DNA of 64,000 nucleotides from Oceanobacillus rekensis (GTDB lineage: Bacteria; Bacillota; Bacilli; Bacillales; Amphibacillaceae), in assembly GCF_002153375.1 (NCBI RefSeq), contig NZ_MTBQ01000007.1, positions 19,055-83,054 on the forward strand, written 5' to 3'. Below the pieces are notes generated by a model that saw nothing but the letters and a program-made list of their open reading frames with translations, was not told the DNA's origin and ran no database searches. Below are positions 44,610-53,255 of the stretch, piece after piece. How positions within the stretch are numbered: the stretch's first letter is position 1; each line of letters opens with the position of its first letter. A program made the position numbers and the translations under genes.

Positions 44610-44920
44610 TTCGAGGAATTAGGGGGTTCATTGTCCTTATTTAAGTACAAATACTTTTAAAAGCAGTTGACTGTTTTAGCAGTTCTTAGTTAATAATCGT
44701 TTGAAGTGCTTGATATTATAAATGCGCCATCAGTCTGTTCTCAATTTTAGTGGGAATAGGCTTTTTATGTTTTCCAAAGAGAGGCACTTCTAATTGGCGT
44801 ATAGTAAAATTAAGATATATTGTTTCACATAATGAAACCAAATGTCAGATTGTTGTATTTAATTAGAAGGTAACTTAAGATAAGTATAGAGACAATAAGA
44901 ATTGTAGCTAGACTGCTTAT
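44610..44920. other. Intergenic region, nothing recognised
   Basis: AT-rich sequence between DUF4317 and the aldo/keto reductase. I see no gene, strong terminator or repeat; regulatory elements begin at 44921. Confidence 0.4.
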
Positions 44921-44970
44921 GTTTAAACTGTCTCTGATTTAGGGATTAATAATTGTATAAATACAATTAT
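44921..44970 (+). promoter_or_regulatory. Sigma-B-like promoter and palindromic operator of the aldo/keto reductase
   Basis: GTTTAA (44921-44926) and GGGATT (44942-44947) with a 15-base spacer resemble a sigma-B promoter. A perfect palindrome, ATAATTGTAT (44949-44958), AA, ATACAATTAT (44961-44970), directly follows and ends 24 bases before the start codon, where a repressor could block transcription. Confidence 0.45.
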
Positions 44971-44994
44971 AAAATAATAATGAGGAGAGATATC

Positions 44995-45927
44995 ATGACA
45001 AAACAAACACAACTTGGAAAATCAGGAATATATATTAATCCAATTGGTCTTGGAACAAATGCGGTTGGAGGGCATAATCTCTATCCTAATTTAGATGAAG
45101 AAGCTGGTAAAGATCTTGTTCGTACAGCAATTAAAAATGGTGTGAATTTTATAGATACAGCATATCTATATGGTCCGGGAAGATCAGAAGAATTAGTTGG
45201 AGAAGCGATTAAAGAAACAGGAAAAAGAGATGACCTTATTGTTGCAACGAAAGGGTCAGTAAAATTTGTTAACGGGGAAATGCAACACGATAATACGCCA
45301 TCCTTCCTGAAACAAGAAGTCGAAAATAGTTTAAAACGTATGCAAACAGATTATATCGACTTATACTATATTCATTATCCAGATGGTGTTACACCAGGAT
45401 ATGAAGCTGTTGGGGCTTTAAAAGAATTAAAAGATCAAGGGAAAATCAGAGCGATTGGTTTATCCAACTTTTCACTAGATCAGTTAAAAGAAGCGAACAA
45501 AGATGGTTATGTTGATGTCTATCAAGGAGAATATAATTTAATCCAGCGTTCGGCTGAAAAAGAATTACTGCCATATACTGCCGAGCAAAACATTTCATTT
45601 ATTCCATTCTTCCCGCTTGCATCCGGATTGTTAGCCGGTAAATACAATAAAGATATGAAATTTAATGATTTACGTGCCAACATGCCGCATCTACAAGGTG
45701 AAGAATTTGAAAAGAATCTAGAAAAAGTAGAGCAACTTCGTGAGATTGCAAATGCAAAACAAGCTGAGGTAGCACATATTGTTCTAGCATGGTATTTAAC
45801 ACGTGATTCGATTGATGCTGTTATACCTGGTGCTAAAAATGCTGACCAAGTGCTTAATAATTTAAAAACGTTAGATGTTCAATTAACAGAGAACGAGATT
45901 GCAAAAATAGATAGTATTTTTAAATAA
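44995..45927 (+). CDS. Aldo/keto reductase
   Basis: A 310-residue (beta/alpha)8 NADPH-dependent oxidoreductase. The catalytic tetrad is visible: Asp and Tyr in '[15 protein letters not shown]', Lys in '[10 protein letters not shown]' and His in 'YYIHYPDG'. The NADPH-binding end has '[17 protein letters not shown]'. It resembles IolS/YqkF-type general stress reductases of bacilli. It reduces carbonyl compounds; the natural substrate is unknown. ATG 44995 has GAGGAGAG 6 bases upstream, so an upstream in-frame start is rejected. Confidence 0.88.
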   Translation: MTKQTQLGKSGIYINPIGLGTNAVGGHNLYPNLDEEAGKDLVRTAIKNGVNFIDTAYLYGPGRSEELVGEAIKETGKRDDLIVATKGSVKFVNGEMQHDNTPSFLKQEVENSLKRMQTDYIDLYYIHYPDGVTPGYEAVGALKELKDQGKIRAIGLSNFSLDQLKEANKDGYVDVYQGEYNLIQRSAEKELLPYTAEQNISFIPFFPLASGLLAGKYNKDMKFNDLRANMPHLQGEEFEKNLEKVEQLREIANAKQAEVAHIVLAWYLTRDSIDAVIPGAKNADQVLNNLKTLDVQLTENEIAKIDSIFK

Positions 45928-46020
45928 GTATTGTTAGGAAGTAGCAGGAGCGGTGATTATTGGCAATCAGGCGATGGTGAACTTGCTGCAATAATAGGAA
46001 AACATTAAATGATTGGAAAA

Positions 46021-46049
46021 AAACACGTCATCGTTATGGCGTGTTTTTT
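46021..46049 (+). terminator. Intrinsic terminator after the aldo/keto reductase
   Basis: AACACGTCA (46022-46030) pairs with TGGCGTGTT (46037-46045), one G-U pair, followed by TTTT. Confidence 0.75.
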
Positions 46050-46187
46050 GCTTGTTTCATGTCTGTAAAGAAACCGAAGCATTTCTTTATATGAAATAAC
46101 CACCAATTAACAAGTGTAAATATTTATTTCACGTAATTCTTTGGAATATTTATATTTTAAATTTTTAAAATATTTTAATTAAAAGTA

Positions 46188-46245
46188 TTGCATTTGGTAT
46201 AACAATATTATATTATACATTTTAACACATAAGAAAGCGCATTCA
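46188..46245 (+). promoter_or_regulatory. Sigma-A promoter with overlapping-downstream cre-like site
   Basis: TTGCAT (46188-46193) and TATTAT (46211-46216) have a 17-base spacer. A cre-like AGAAAGCGCATTCA (46232-46245, 12 of 14 consensus positions) begins about 10 bases after the expected transcription start, a roadblock position for CcpA. It drives the lipoprotein gene at 46363 and perhaps the MFS gene. Confidence 0.55.
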
Positions 46246-46362
46246 TAGAAAGGGTGATTTTTACACTACGTTTGCAGTAAAGAATTACTTCGAAGTTCAG
46301 TCAATAGCAATGCAAATATTCATTTATTAATAATTAAGATTCAAACTTAAGGAGGAGTGTCA

Positions 46363-47391
46363 ATGATTAATAAAAAGTGCCTTCTGCTGATTGTATTTCT
46401 ACTTGTCTTACTGTTTGCGGTTGGATGTAGTAGTTCAGCGGAAAGTGAAGGGGAGGGTGTTTCCCCTGATAAAGCAGAAGCAAGCCCAGAGGAAGAAAGT
46501 ACAACTGAAACAAGCGATGCCAATAAGGGGGGAAATATACCGGATGGTTTCAGGGTAACAACGATTGGTACAGGTTCACCGCCAATTGAAGGTGGGAAAA
46601 CATGGCCAGCAACACTTGTTCAGTATCAGGACAAGAATTTCATTGTTGACTGTGGTGGCGGATGTACACATGGATTAGCGAAAACCGGAATACATCCAAG
46701 AGAAGTGAGTAATCTACTATTCACCCATCATCACGTTGACCATAACTCTGACTTCATTACCGCTTTAATAGCCGGATGGGCTACCAGTAATCCCCGGACA
46801 GAACTGAACTTACTAGGAACAGAAGGAACAAAGAAGAAGTTTTATGATTTTGTAATTGATTTCTATAAAGATGATATAGAGTATCGAATAAAAACCGGTT
46901 ATACAAAAGCGGACGGTATGACCGAAAATGTAAATGTGCAAGATCTTAGCGGTGGGGAAGAGTTTGAGATAGATGGAGTGAAGATTTCAACTACCCCTGT
47001 ACCACACTCTATTGAGACCATTGCATATAAGTTTGAAGCTGGAGGGCAAACGGTTGTTTTATCAGGAGATCTGAAATATGATGAAGCGTTTATTGATTTC
47101 ACTAAAGATGCCGACTTACTGGTGATGGATGGAATGCTTGCTGAAGTGAAGGAAGGGGATTCTTTTTATGAAGAATTCCAAAATATTAAACCCCAACTCT
47201 CAAGTGCACATTTAACACTTGAGGAAATTGGTAAAATAGCAGCTAAAGCGGATGTCAAACAAGTTGTCCTAAACCACTTAATGAATGGAGAGATAGACGC
47301 GGACTTGACAAGTGAAATCATTAAAGAACAAGGTTATGAGGGAAAAGTCATTGTTTCAGAAACGTTAGGTGAATATGAAGTGGAACAATAA
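46363..47391 (+). CDS. Exported metallo-beta-lactamase-fold lipoprotein hydrolase
   Basis: A 342-residue lipoprotein. The signal peptide ends with lipobox FAVGC (Cys22), followed by an acidic Ser/Glu-rich linker to about residue 58. The MBL domain has 'TGSPPIEGGKTWPATLV', 'FIVDCGGG', the zinc motif HHHVDH (His122, His124, Asp126, His127), 'PVPHSIETIAY', 'VVLSGDLKYDEAF' and 'QVVLNHLM'. This is the RNase Z/arylsulfatase-like branch, here acting outside the membrane on an unknown ester, lactone or sulfate. ATG 46363 follows AAGGAGGAG. The MFS importer follows after 96 bases, suggesting hydrolysis then uptake. Confidence 0.82.
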   Translation: MINKKCLLLIVFLLVLLFAVGCSSSAESEGEGVSPDKAEASPEEESTTETSDANKGGNIPDGFRVTTIGTGSPPIEGGKTWPATLVQYQDKNFIVDCGGGCTHGLAKTGIHPREVSNLLFTHHHVDHNSDFITALIAGWATSNPRTELNLLGTEGTKKKFYDFVIDFYKDDIEYRIKTGYTKADGMTENVNVQDLSGGEEFEIDGVKISTTPVPHSIETIAYKFEAGGQTVVLSGDLKYDEAFIDFTKDADLLVMDGMLAEVKEGDSFYEEFQNIKPQLSSAHLTLEEIGKIAAKADVKQVVLNHLMNGEIDADLTSEIIKEQGYEGKVIVSETLGEYEVEQ

Positions 47392-47487
47392 TATTATAAA
47401 GTTTATTTGAGACTAATTTATAAATGGAACTATATAGGCGTTTAACTAAATTACTTCCGGTCTACAAGGAAGAAAGGGTGAAAGATA

Positions 47488-48735
47488 TTGGAAAAAAGAA
47501 AGTTTTGGAGCTATGAAAATACGATTGTAATACTATTCTTTTTCGCTATTGGTTTTGTATTCTTTGATCGACTGGCTATCAACTATCTCATTCCGTTTAT
47601 TCAGGAAGATTTCATGTTAACAAGTACACAAATTGGTCTATTGAGCGGGGGCTTGGCATTGACATGGTCAGTCTCCGGACCGCTCGGAGGTTATCTATCG
47701 GATAAAGTTAGAAATAAGAAATTGCTTTTAGCAGGATTTATTCTTGGCTTCTCCGTTATATCACTTCTACATGGGTTTGCTGCATCCTTTGCTATGCTAT
47801 TTATTTTACGTTTGGCAATGGGTATTATGGAAGGACCGATCATACCTGTTACACAATCTGTGCTGGCGGTTGAATCGTCTAAAAAACGTCGCGGATTTAA
47901 TATGGGATTCACCATGAATACTGGGAATGCTATATTCGGAAGCATTCTTGCACCACTTGTTATAGTGGCACTTGCCAGTTCCTTTGACTGGCATACAGCG
48001 TTTTATTTAACAATCATACCTGGTATTTTACTTGCTACATTAATTATGGGCTTGATGCGTAATCCGAAAGTGAATGAAGCAGAAGAAGCGCCCCAGGCAA
48101 AACTTTCTAATGGAGAGAAGCCAAGTATAAGGCAGGTCCTTAAAAACAGAAATATTTTACTTTCCATTATCACGTTTAGTTTCTTTATGGTATTTCTTAT
48201 GGCGTTCCAGATATTCACACCAGTTTTTCTTGTAACCGTAAAAGGTTTATCTGCAACAGAGATGAGTTTTGTTATGGCAACATTCGGTATCGGCTATGCC
48301 ATTTTTGGTGTTGCAGTGCCGGCACTTTCCGATAAATTAGGTCGAAAACCTGTTATGATTATCTTCGGTCTAATGGGTACACTTGCACCATTAACGATTC
48401 TAGCTGTAGACTCATTCGGATTAATGCTCATATTAGTATTTCTGGCAGCATCCTGCAGTGGTGTCGGATCACTTTCCATGTCCGTAATCCCTACAGAATC
48501 TGTACCTGTTGCATTCTCGGGTATTGCCGTTGGTTTAACCATTGGAATAGGGGAATTCTTCGGTGGCTTTCTTAATCCTATCGCAAGTGGGATAGCTGGA
48601 GATATGTGGGGACCCGGAGCGCCACTTTGGATTAGTGCGGCAGGAGCGGTAATGGTATTTATTTTCTCCTTCTTCCTTAAGGAAACAGCTCCTGCAAAAG
48701 TACAAGCTAATGACGATTTGGTAAAAGCTGTGTAA
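47488..48735 (+). CDS. MFS transporter (anion:cation symporter-like)
   Basis: A 415-residue protein with 12 membrane helices. MFS motifs are 'GPLGGYLSDKVRNKKLLLAG' and 'LRLAMGIMEGPIIPVTQSVLA'. 'KRRGFNMGFTMNTGNAIFGS' and 'PALSDKLGRKPVMI' resemble organic-anion importers. It starts at TTG with AAAGGGTG upstream. It lies between an exported hydrolase and a set of intracellular hydrolases, so import of the released organic acid is likely. A strong terminator follows. Confidence 0.82.
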   Translation: MEKRKFWSYENTIVILFFFAIGFVFFDRLAINYLIPFIQEDFMLTSTQIGLLSGGLALTWSVSGPLGGYLSDKVRNKKLLLAGFILGFSVISLLHGFAASFAMLFILRLAMGIMEGPIIPVTQSVLAVESSKKRRGFNMGFTMNTGNAIFGSILAPLVIVALASSFDWHTAFYLTIIPGILLATLIMGLMRNPKVNEAEEAPQAKLSNGEKPSIRQVLKNRNILLSIITFSFFMVFLMAFQIFTPVFLVTVKGLSATEMSFVMATFGIGYAIFGVAVPALSDKLGRKPVMIIFGLMGTLAPLTILAVDSFGLMLILVFLAASCSGVGSLSMSVIPTESVPVAFSGIAVGLTIGIGEFFGGFLNPIASGIAGDMWGPGAPLWISAAGAVMVFIFSFFLKETAPAKVQANDDLVKAV

Positions 48736-48756
48736 AATTGACTCATGGTATAAAAA

Positions 48757-48802
48757 ATAAAAGTATTCACAGTCCTAATAGACTTTCGAATACTTTTATT
48801 TT
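48757..48802 (+). terminator. Intrinsic terminator after the MFS gene
   Basis: AATAAAAGTATTC (48757-48769) and GAATACTTTTATT (48788-48800) are a perfect 13-bp stem followed by TT. Confidence 0.8.
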
Positions 48803-49303
48803 GGCAATAATTCCGGACTTCATTATGCCAAACATCCAAACTTTACCATTTATTTTTAAAAAACTTAACTTTTAACTTATGTAAATTAATTTTTTCAATT
48901 ATAATCACTTTAAAGACTATAGTAAAGGTTTGAAATATCCCCTAAAAGAGAAATCTGAGAAGTGAAAAAGAACTGATATGAAGGGATCTTGGGAACCCTC
49001 TATTCAGAAAATTAGAAAATATGGTTGACTTTGGTATAACATTATAATAATATGTATTTAACAAATTAGTTTTGTATGGAGATAATTCTCTTAAACTTTT
49101 AAAGCGCTTAACTTGTTTTTCGTGTTGAGCTACCATTTATTTATGAAAACGTATACAGAAGTTAATCGTGTCTCAATGGAGCACTAAAATAAGTCAGTCA
49201 GTTTTCAGGAAGTCATGTCCGTTATCTTCTAATATTGCCTATCCAGATACTGAAGGATAAGCAAATGAAGAACAATAGCAGTTAATCTAAGGAGGTTTTA
49301 AAA
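48803..49303 (+). other. Upstream region of the phosphotriesterase operon with a cre-like site
   Basis: No gene. TGAAAACGTATACA at 49144-49157 matches the cre consensus at 13 of 14 positions. A TTGACT (49025-49030) and nearby TATAAT (49043-49048) are too closely spaced to be a normal promoter pair. The next gene has AAGGAGG 8 bases before ATG. Confidence 0.45.
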
Positions 49304-50344
49304 ATGGCAGATCATTTAAAAGATAATGTAGTTCAAACTGTTCTAGGGCCGATTTCGGCTGATGAACTTGGGGTAGTTCTTCCACAAGTACAAATACTTT
49401 CTATCATACCCGGAGCCGAATTTGCACCTGAAATTGAAATGGATCAGCAAAAACAATATGATGCATTAAAGGTGGCTCTAATAGAGTACAAACGATTAGG
49501 CGGACAAACAATTGTTGATAACGGTGGTATGTTTAAAGGACGTAATGTACAGCTTTACCGGACACTTTCTAAGGAAACTGGCGTACATATCATTGCATCG
49601 ACTGGTCTTGGACCCGGTACGATGGTTGGTTCCTATTTCACTACACAGCAAACTGAGCCACCTGGACCAATGCCACTTGATAGACTTGCAGAAATGTTTG
49701 CGAATGAAATAACGAAAGGAACTGTTATTCCACGTCGTGAACGCACAGGTCCGGCTGGTTTAATTTGTACTGCAGCTAATAAGGATGGAATCACAGAATT
49801 TGAAAAACATCTTTACCGCGGATCTGCGCAAGCAGCACTACAAACGGGTGCAGCAGTATCCATTCAGGCAGGAAAAGACCCTGTATACGAACTGGATATA
49901 TTAGAAAAAGAAGGACTTGATGTAAGCCGTGTGATTGTAGGTGGTCTTGACAGTTTGGATGCAGATGAAAGAGGCGATGCTCTAACAATTGCTCGCCGTG
50001 GTGCTATAGTTGCACTGGATCATGCTGGTTGGACACCAAATAGGGGATATGTTAGTAATGACAGACGTGCGCAGTTAGTTTTAGAGTTATTCAAAGAAGG
50101 TCTTGGCGATCGTGTAATCATCTCAAGTAATGCTGTTGGCTATGCGGTCGGTCATGAAGCTTCACAGATAGGATTTGATCATGTGCTTACATCCTTTGTA
50201 CCGATGTTTCGTGAAGCAGGAGCTACGGAAGAACAAGTGAAGCAATTATTGGAGGTAAATCCTCAACGTATCCTTTCTCTTGAAGGGGAAAAAGGTCTAT
50301 TCAAACCAGAAGTAGAAGGAGTGGATATAACATGGGTAAAATAA
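49304..50344 (+). CDS. Phosphotriesterase-family protein lacking all metal ligands (predicted pseudoenzyme)
   Basis: A 346-residue amidohydrolase-fold protein of the phosphotriesterase/lactonase family. It keeps the framework ('VLGPISADELGVVLPQ', 'LGGQTIVDNGG', 'GITEFEKHLYRGSAQAALQTGA', 'NPQRILSL'). Every expected metal ligand is replaced: HxH by Gln28/Gln30, the carbamylated Lys by Cys155, the two later His by Gln188 and Gly214, and the Asp by Asn276. The neighbouring paralogue has all six. The frame is intact with a good ribosome binding site, so it is probably expressed as a structural or regulatory partner. The 13-base overlap with the next gene implies coupled translation. Confidence 0.85.
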   Translation: MADHLKDNVVQTVLGPISADELGVVLPQVQILSIIPGAEFAPEIEMDQQKQYDALKVALIEYKRLGGQTIVDNGGMFKGRNVQLYRTLSKETGVHIIASTGLGPGTMVGSYFTTQQTEPPGPMPLDRLAEMFANEITKGTVIPRRERTGPAGLICTAANKDGITEFEKHLYRGSAQAALQTGAAVSIQAGKDPVYELDILEKEGLDVSRVIVGGLDSLDADERGDALTIARRGAIVALDHAGWTPNRGYVSNDRRAQLVLELFKEGLGDRVIISSNAVGYAVGHEASQIGFDHVLTSFVPMFREAGATEEQVKQLLEVNPQRILSLEGEKGLFKPEVEGVDITWVK

Positions 50345-51339
50345 ACACTGTTCTCGGACCAATTGCAACGGAACAACTTGGAGTTACAGCATTGCATGAG
50401 CATATTGGATTCGGACTTCCAGGATGTGACTTGGATACAAAATGGTGGGAAGCTCGTCCAAAAATGCTTGAGGTGACAATCAACAAGCTTCGTCGCTTTC
50501 GTGAACTTGGTGGCAGAACCATTGTAGACTGTACCGGAATCGGAACCGGACGTGATATTTCATATTGGCAAGTCGTCTCACGTGTAACTGGTGTAAACAT
50601 CGTTCCCATGACAGGGTTTGTTTCAGGTGATACAGTGCTTCCATACTTCCGTGATAAGTCGATTGAATACTTAGCAGACCTATTCTATCACGAAATCACT
50701 GTCGGAATAGAAGGGACCAACGTCAAAGCAGGTGCCATCAAAGCAGGTGTCAGCCGCGGTGGTTTAAGTGAATTGGATGAAAGGGTTTACCGTGCAGCAG
50801 CAAGAGCAGCACGTGCTGCGGGTGTACCCATCCTTACACATTTGTCAATTGATGCTGATCGACAGATGGATTTGATTGAAATGGAAGGGCTATCATTAGA
50901 CCGAATAGTAATTGGTCATTCAGATGGTAAAGAAGGGCTTGACCCAGAGCGAGATTTCAGAATTGCTGAGAGAGGCGCTTACGTTGGCTATGATACGATC
51001 GGTTTTGATACAGAGAAAGGGACACCAGAAGTCCCAGCTCCATTCTGGGCACGGCCAAAGGGAGAACGTCTCGATCAGGTGATGAATCTTTTCAATGCAG
51101 GATATGCAAATCGCGCAATCATTTCTTGTGATGCAAACTGTTTTGCACTAGGTTGGGCATCGACGGAACATTCGGTTGCAGAATTACTTGAAAATTTCAT
51201 TCCTGACCTTAAAGATCGAGGAGTTAGCGACGAAACAGTCAAAATGTTGCTTGTCGATACCCCAGCTTCTTTCCTAACGATGCAAGACCCACAGCCTAAC
51301 TTAGTGGAAGCGGCTAAAAAAGCAACCGCACAGGTTTAA
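50332..51339 (+). CDS. Phosphotriesterase-family metallohydrolase (lactonase-like), catalytically intact
   Basis: A 335-residue protein with the full binuclear site of the family: His22 and His24 ('LHEHIGFG'), bridging Lys137 ('AGAIKAGVS'), His170 ('ILTHLS'), His196 ('VIGHSD') and Asp267 ('ISCDANC'). Family members hydrolyse lactones, phosphotriesters or esters with two zinc or cobalt ions. The natural substrate is not evident; the surrounding thiolase-like, CoA-transferase and esterase genes favour a carboxylic ester or lactone. It overlaps its inactive paralogue by 13 bases, so a heteromeric enzyme is plausible. Confidence 0.9.
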   Translation: MGKINTVLGPIATEQLGVTALHEHIGFGLPGCDLDTKWWEARPKMLEVTINKLRRFRELGGRTIVDCTGIGTGRDISYWQVVSRVTGVNIVPMTGFVSGDTVLPYFRDKSIEYLADLFYHEITVGIEGTNVKAGAIKAGVSRGGLSELDERVYRAAARAARAAGVPILTHLSIDADRQMDLIEMEGLSLDRIVIGHSDGKEGLDPERDFRIAERGAYVGYDTIGFDTEKGTPEVPAPFWARPKGERLDQVMNLFNAGYANRAIISCDANCFALGWASTEHSVAELLENFIPDLKDRGVSDETVKMLLVDTPASFLTMQDPQPNLVEAAKKATAQV

Positions 51340-51515
51340 TGAAAGTGTTTAATGAAAGTTCATCTTACTCGCTAGTATCTATAATAAATAAAAGGTTTAG
51401 AAGTTTGTGTGTATGATTTAACAATTAATCGAAATTCCTGACTCAGTTCTTGCATAAATAGAGAGGCGAGGTGGGGTTAGTGAAATTCGATCAGAACCAC
51501 GGAGGTTTTACGAAT

Positions 51516-52679
51516 ATGAGTATTGAAGGCAAAGCATATATTGCAGGAGCATTCGAACACCCGAAACGTTTGGTTGAAGATAAATCTGTTGCGGCGATAC
51601 ATGCTGAATGTGCAAAAGGTGCATTAGAGGATGCAGGGCTCACCCTTCAGGATGTCGATGGTTATTTTTGTGCAGGTGATGCACCAGGTGGAGCTTTGTC
51701 CATGGTTGATTATCTGGGACTGAATGTAAGACATGTGGATTCAACGGAAACTGGCGGTTCTTCTTACATTGCACATGTTTCACATGCAGCACAGGCTATC
51801 ACTGCAGGTAAGTGTAACGTTGCTTTGATTACGATGGGTGGACGTCCACGTGCAGAAGGAAAAAGTGGTGTCAAACCAAAAAAGTTCACTCCGAATGTAC
51901 CAGAAGTACCGTTTGAAATCCCTTATGGACCAACAGCGGTGAATGAATACGCAATGGCCGCTAGTCTTCATATGCATAAATACGGGACGACTAGTGAACA
52001 GTTGGCATGGGTGAAGGTTGCCGCCTCCCATCATGCCCAGTATAATCCAAATGCAAGATTAAAAGATTTGGTAACAGTTGAAGATGTGCTCCATTCTCCA
52101 ATGATTGCCGATCCATTACATCTTATGGACTGCTGTGTTGTCAGTGATGGTGGCGGTGCATTAGTAGTTGTGAACCAAGAAATTGCTAGAGGTCTCAAAC
52201 GGCCACTTATTAAAGTAATTGGCGCTGGAGAGTCTCCGAAAGGCCCGATGGGTGGCAATATGGATATGACGTATACGGCTGCTGTTCATTCTGGGAAAGC
52301 GGCCTTTGAAGAAGCAGGGGTAAATCCTGCCGAGATTAAATACGCCGGAATTTATGATAGTTTTACGATTACGGTCATCATGCAGCTCGAAGACCTTGGT
52401 TTCTGTAAGAAAGGTGAGGGTGGAAAATTCGTAGCAGATGGAAATCTGATTGCAGGTATTGGCAACTTGCCAATCAATACAGATGGCGGTGGATTAAATA
52501 ATAATCATCCGACAAGCAGAGGTGGCATGACAAAACTGATTGAAGCTGTTCGTCAGCTGCGCGAGGAAGCACATCCGGAAGTACAAGTGAAAGATTGTGA
52601 CATCGCACTGGTTAATGGTATTGGTGGAGGCCTTGGAAGCCGTCATTGTAGTGCAACACTTATTATGGAGAGGGTGTAA
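51516..52679 (+). CDS. Thiolase-like protein without catalytic Cys (Ltp2-type), partner of DUF35 protein
   Basis: 387 residues. The nucleophile position lies in 'VDSTETGGSSYIAHV' (about 74-88), with no Cys. The His of the usual HDCF box is Tyr ('GIYDSFTITVIMQLED'), while a GHP-like His survives in 'NNNHPTSRGG'. The pattern matches lipid-transfer-protein thiolases such as Ltp2, which perform retro-aldol cleavage of CoA thioesters with a DUF35 protein. ATG 51516 follows GGAGG by 10 bases; the longer frame from 51471 lacks support. The DUF35 gene starts 3 bases after the stop. Confidence 0.8.
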   Translation: MSIEGKAYIAGAFEHPKRLVEDKSVAAIHAECAKGALEDAGLTLQDVDGYFCAGDAPGGALSMVDYLGLNVRHVDSTETGGSSYIAHVSHAAQAITAGKCNVALITMGGRPRAEGKSGVKPKKFTPNVPEVPFEIPYGPTAVNEYAMAASLHMHKYGTTSEQLAWVKVAASHHAQYNPNARLKDLVTVEDVLHSPMIADPLHLMDCCVVSDGGGALVVVNQEIARGLKRPLIKVIGAGESPKGPMGGNMDMTYTAAVHSGKAAFEEAGVNPAEIKYAGIYDSFTITVIMQLEDLGFCKKGEGGKFVADGNLIAGIGNLPINTDGGGLNNNHPTSRGGMTKLIEAVRQLREEAHPEVQVKDCDIALVNGIGGGLGSRHCSATLIMERV

Positions 52680-52682
52680 ATC

Positions 52683-53102
52683 ATGGAGACACCACAACAG
52701 GAAAGAAAAATGGCAATCCCTGAAGTTCATCCGGAACATAAAGAGTATTGGGATGCTACCGCAGAAGGAAAGCTACTTGTAAAGCAATGTGAATCCTGTG
52801 GTGAATATCACTACTACCCACGCGTGCTTTGTCCATTTTGTATGAGTGATAAGACGAAGTGGAAGGAAGCAAAGGGTACAGGTAATATTTATACGTTCAG
52901 CGTGATGCGACGTGCAAAGCCAGCTCCATATGCGATCGCTTACGTTACGCTAGATGAAGGTCCGAAAATGATGACAAATATCGTTGATTTTGACCTGGAT
53001 AGGATACACATGAATCAAAAAGTAAAAGTGGTATTCAAGCAAAGTGGAGATCAGGATAATCCAGGTCCTTTTATACCATGTTTCACACCTGTTAAAGGAT
53101 GA
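52683..53102 (+). CDS. Zn-ribbon / OB-fold DUF35 protein
   Basis: 139 residues. The zinc ribbon uses Cys36, Cys39, Cys50 and Cys53 ('QCESCGEYHYYPRVLCPFC'), then the OB-fold has 'IYTFSVMRRAKPAPYAIAYVTLDEGPKMM' in part and 'MNQKVKVVFKQ'. It is predicted to bind the acyl-CoA and form a complex with the thiolase-like protein encoded immediately upstream. The arrangement repeats the pair at 30847-32450. Confidence 0.88.
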   Translation: METPQQERKMAIPEVHPEHKEYWDATAEGKLLVKQCESCGEYHYYPRVLCPFCMSDKTKWKEAKGTGNIYTFSVMRRAKPAPYAIAYVTLDEGPKMMTNIVDFDLDRIHMNQKVKVVFKQSGDQDNPGPFIPCFTPVKG

Positions 53103-53255
53103 TAAAGACAGCATGACTAAAGTGTTATAAATAGACTTTAACAAGATAATTAGATTTAAGATTCTGCAAATAGTAAGCTTTTCAAAATAGTAGGTTTCAA
53201 GTAATCACATGCTTAAACACATACTTAGAAGGACAAAGAAGAGGAGCGAATTAAA

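Noticed and set aside
49025-49048. TTGACT and TATAAT before the phosphotriesterase operon as a sigma-A promoter
   Set aside because: The spacer is only 12 bases, too short for a functional pair.
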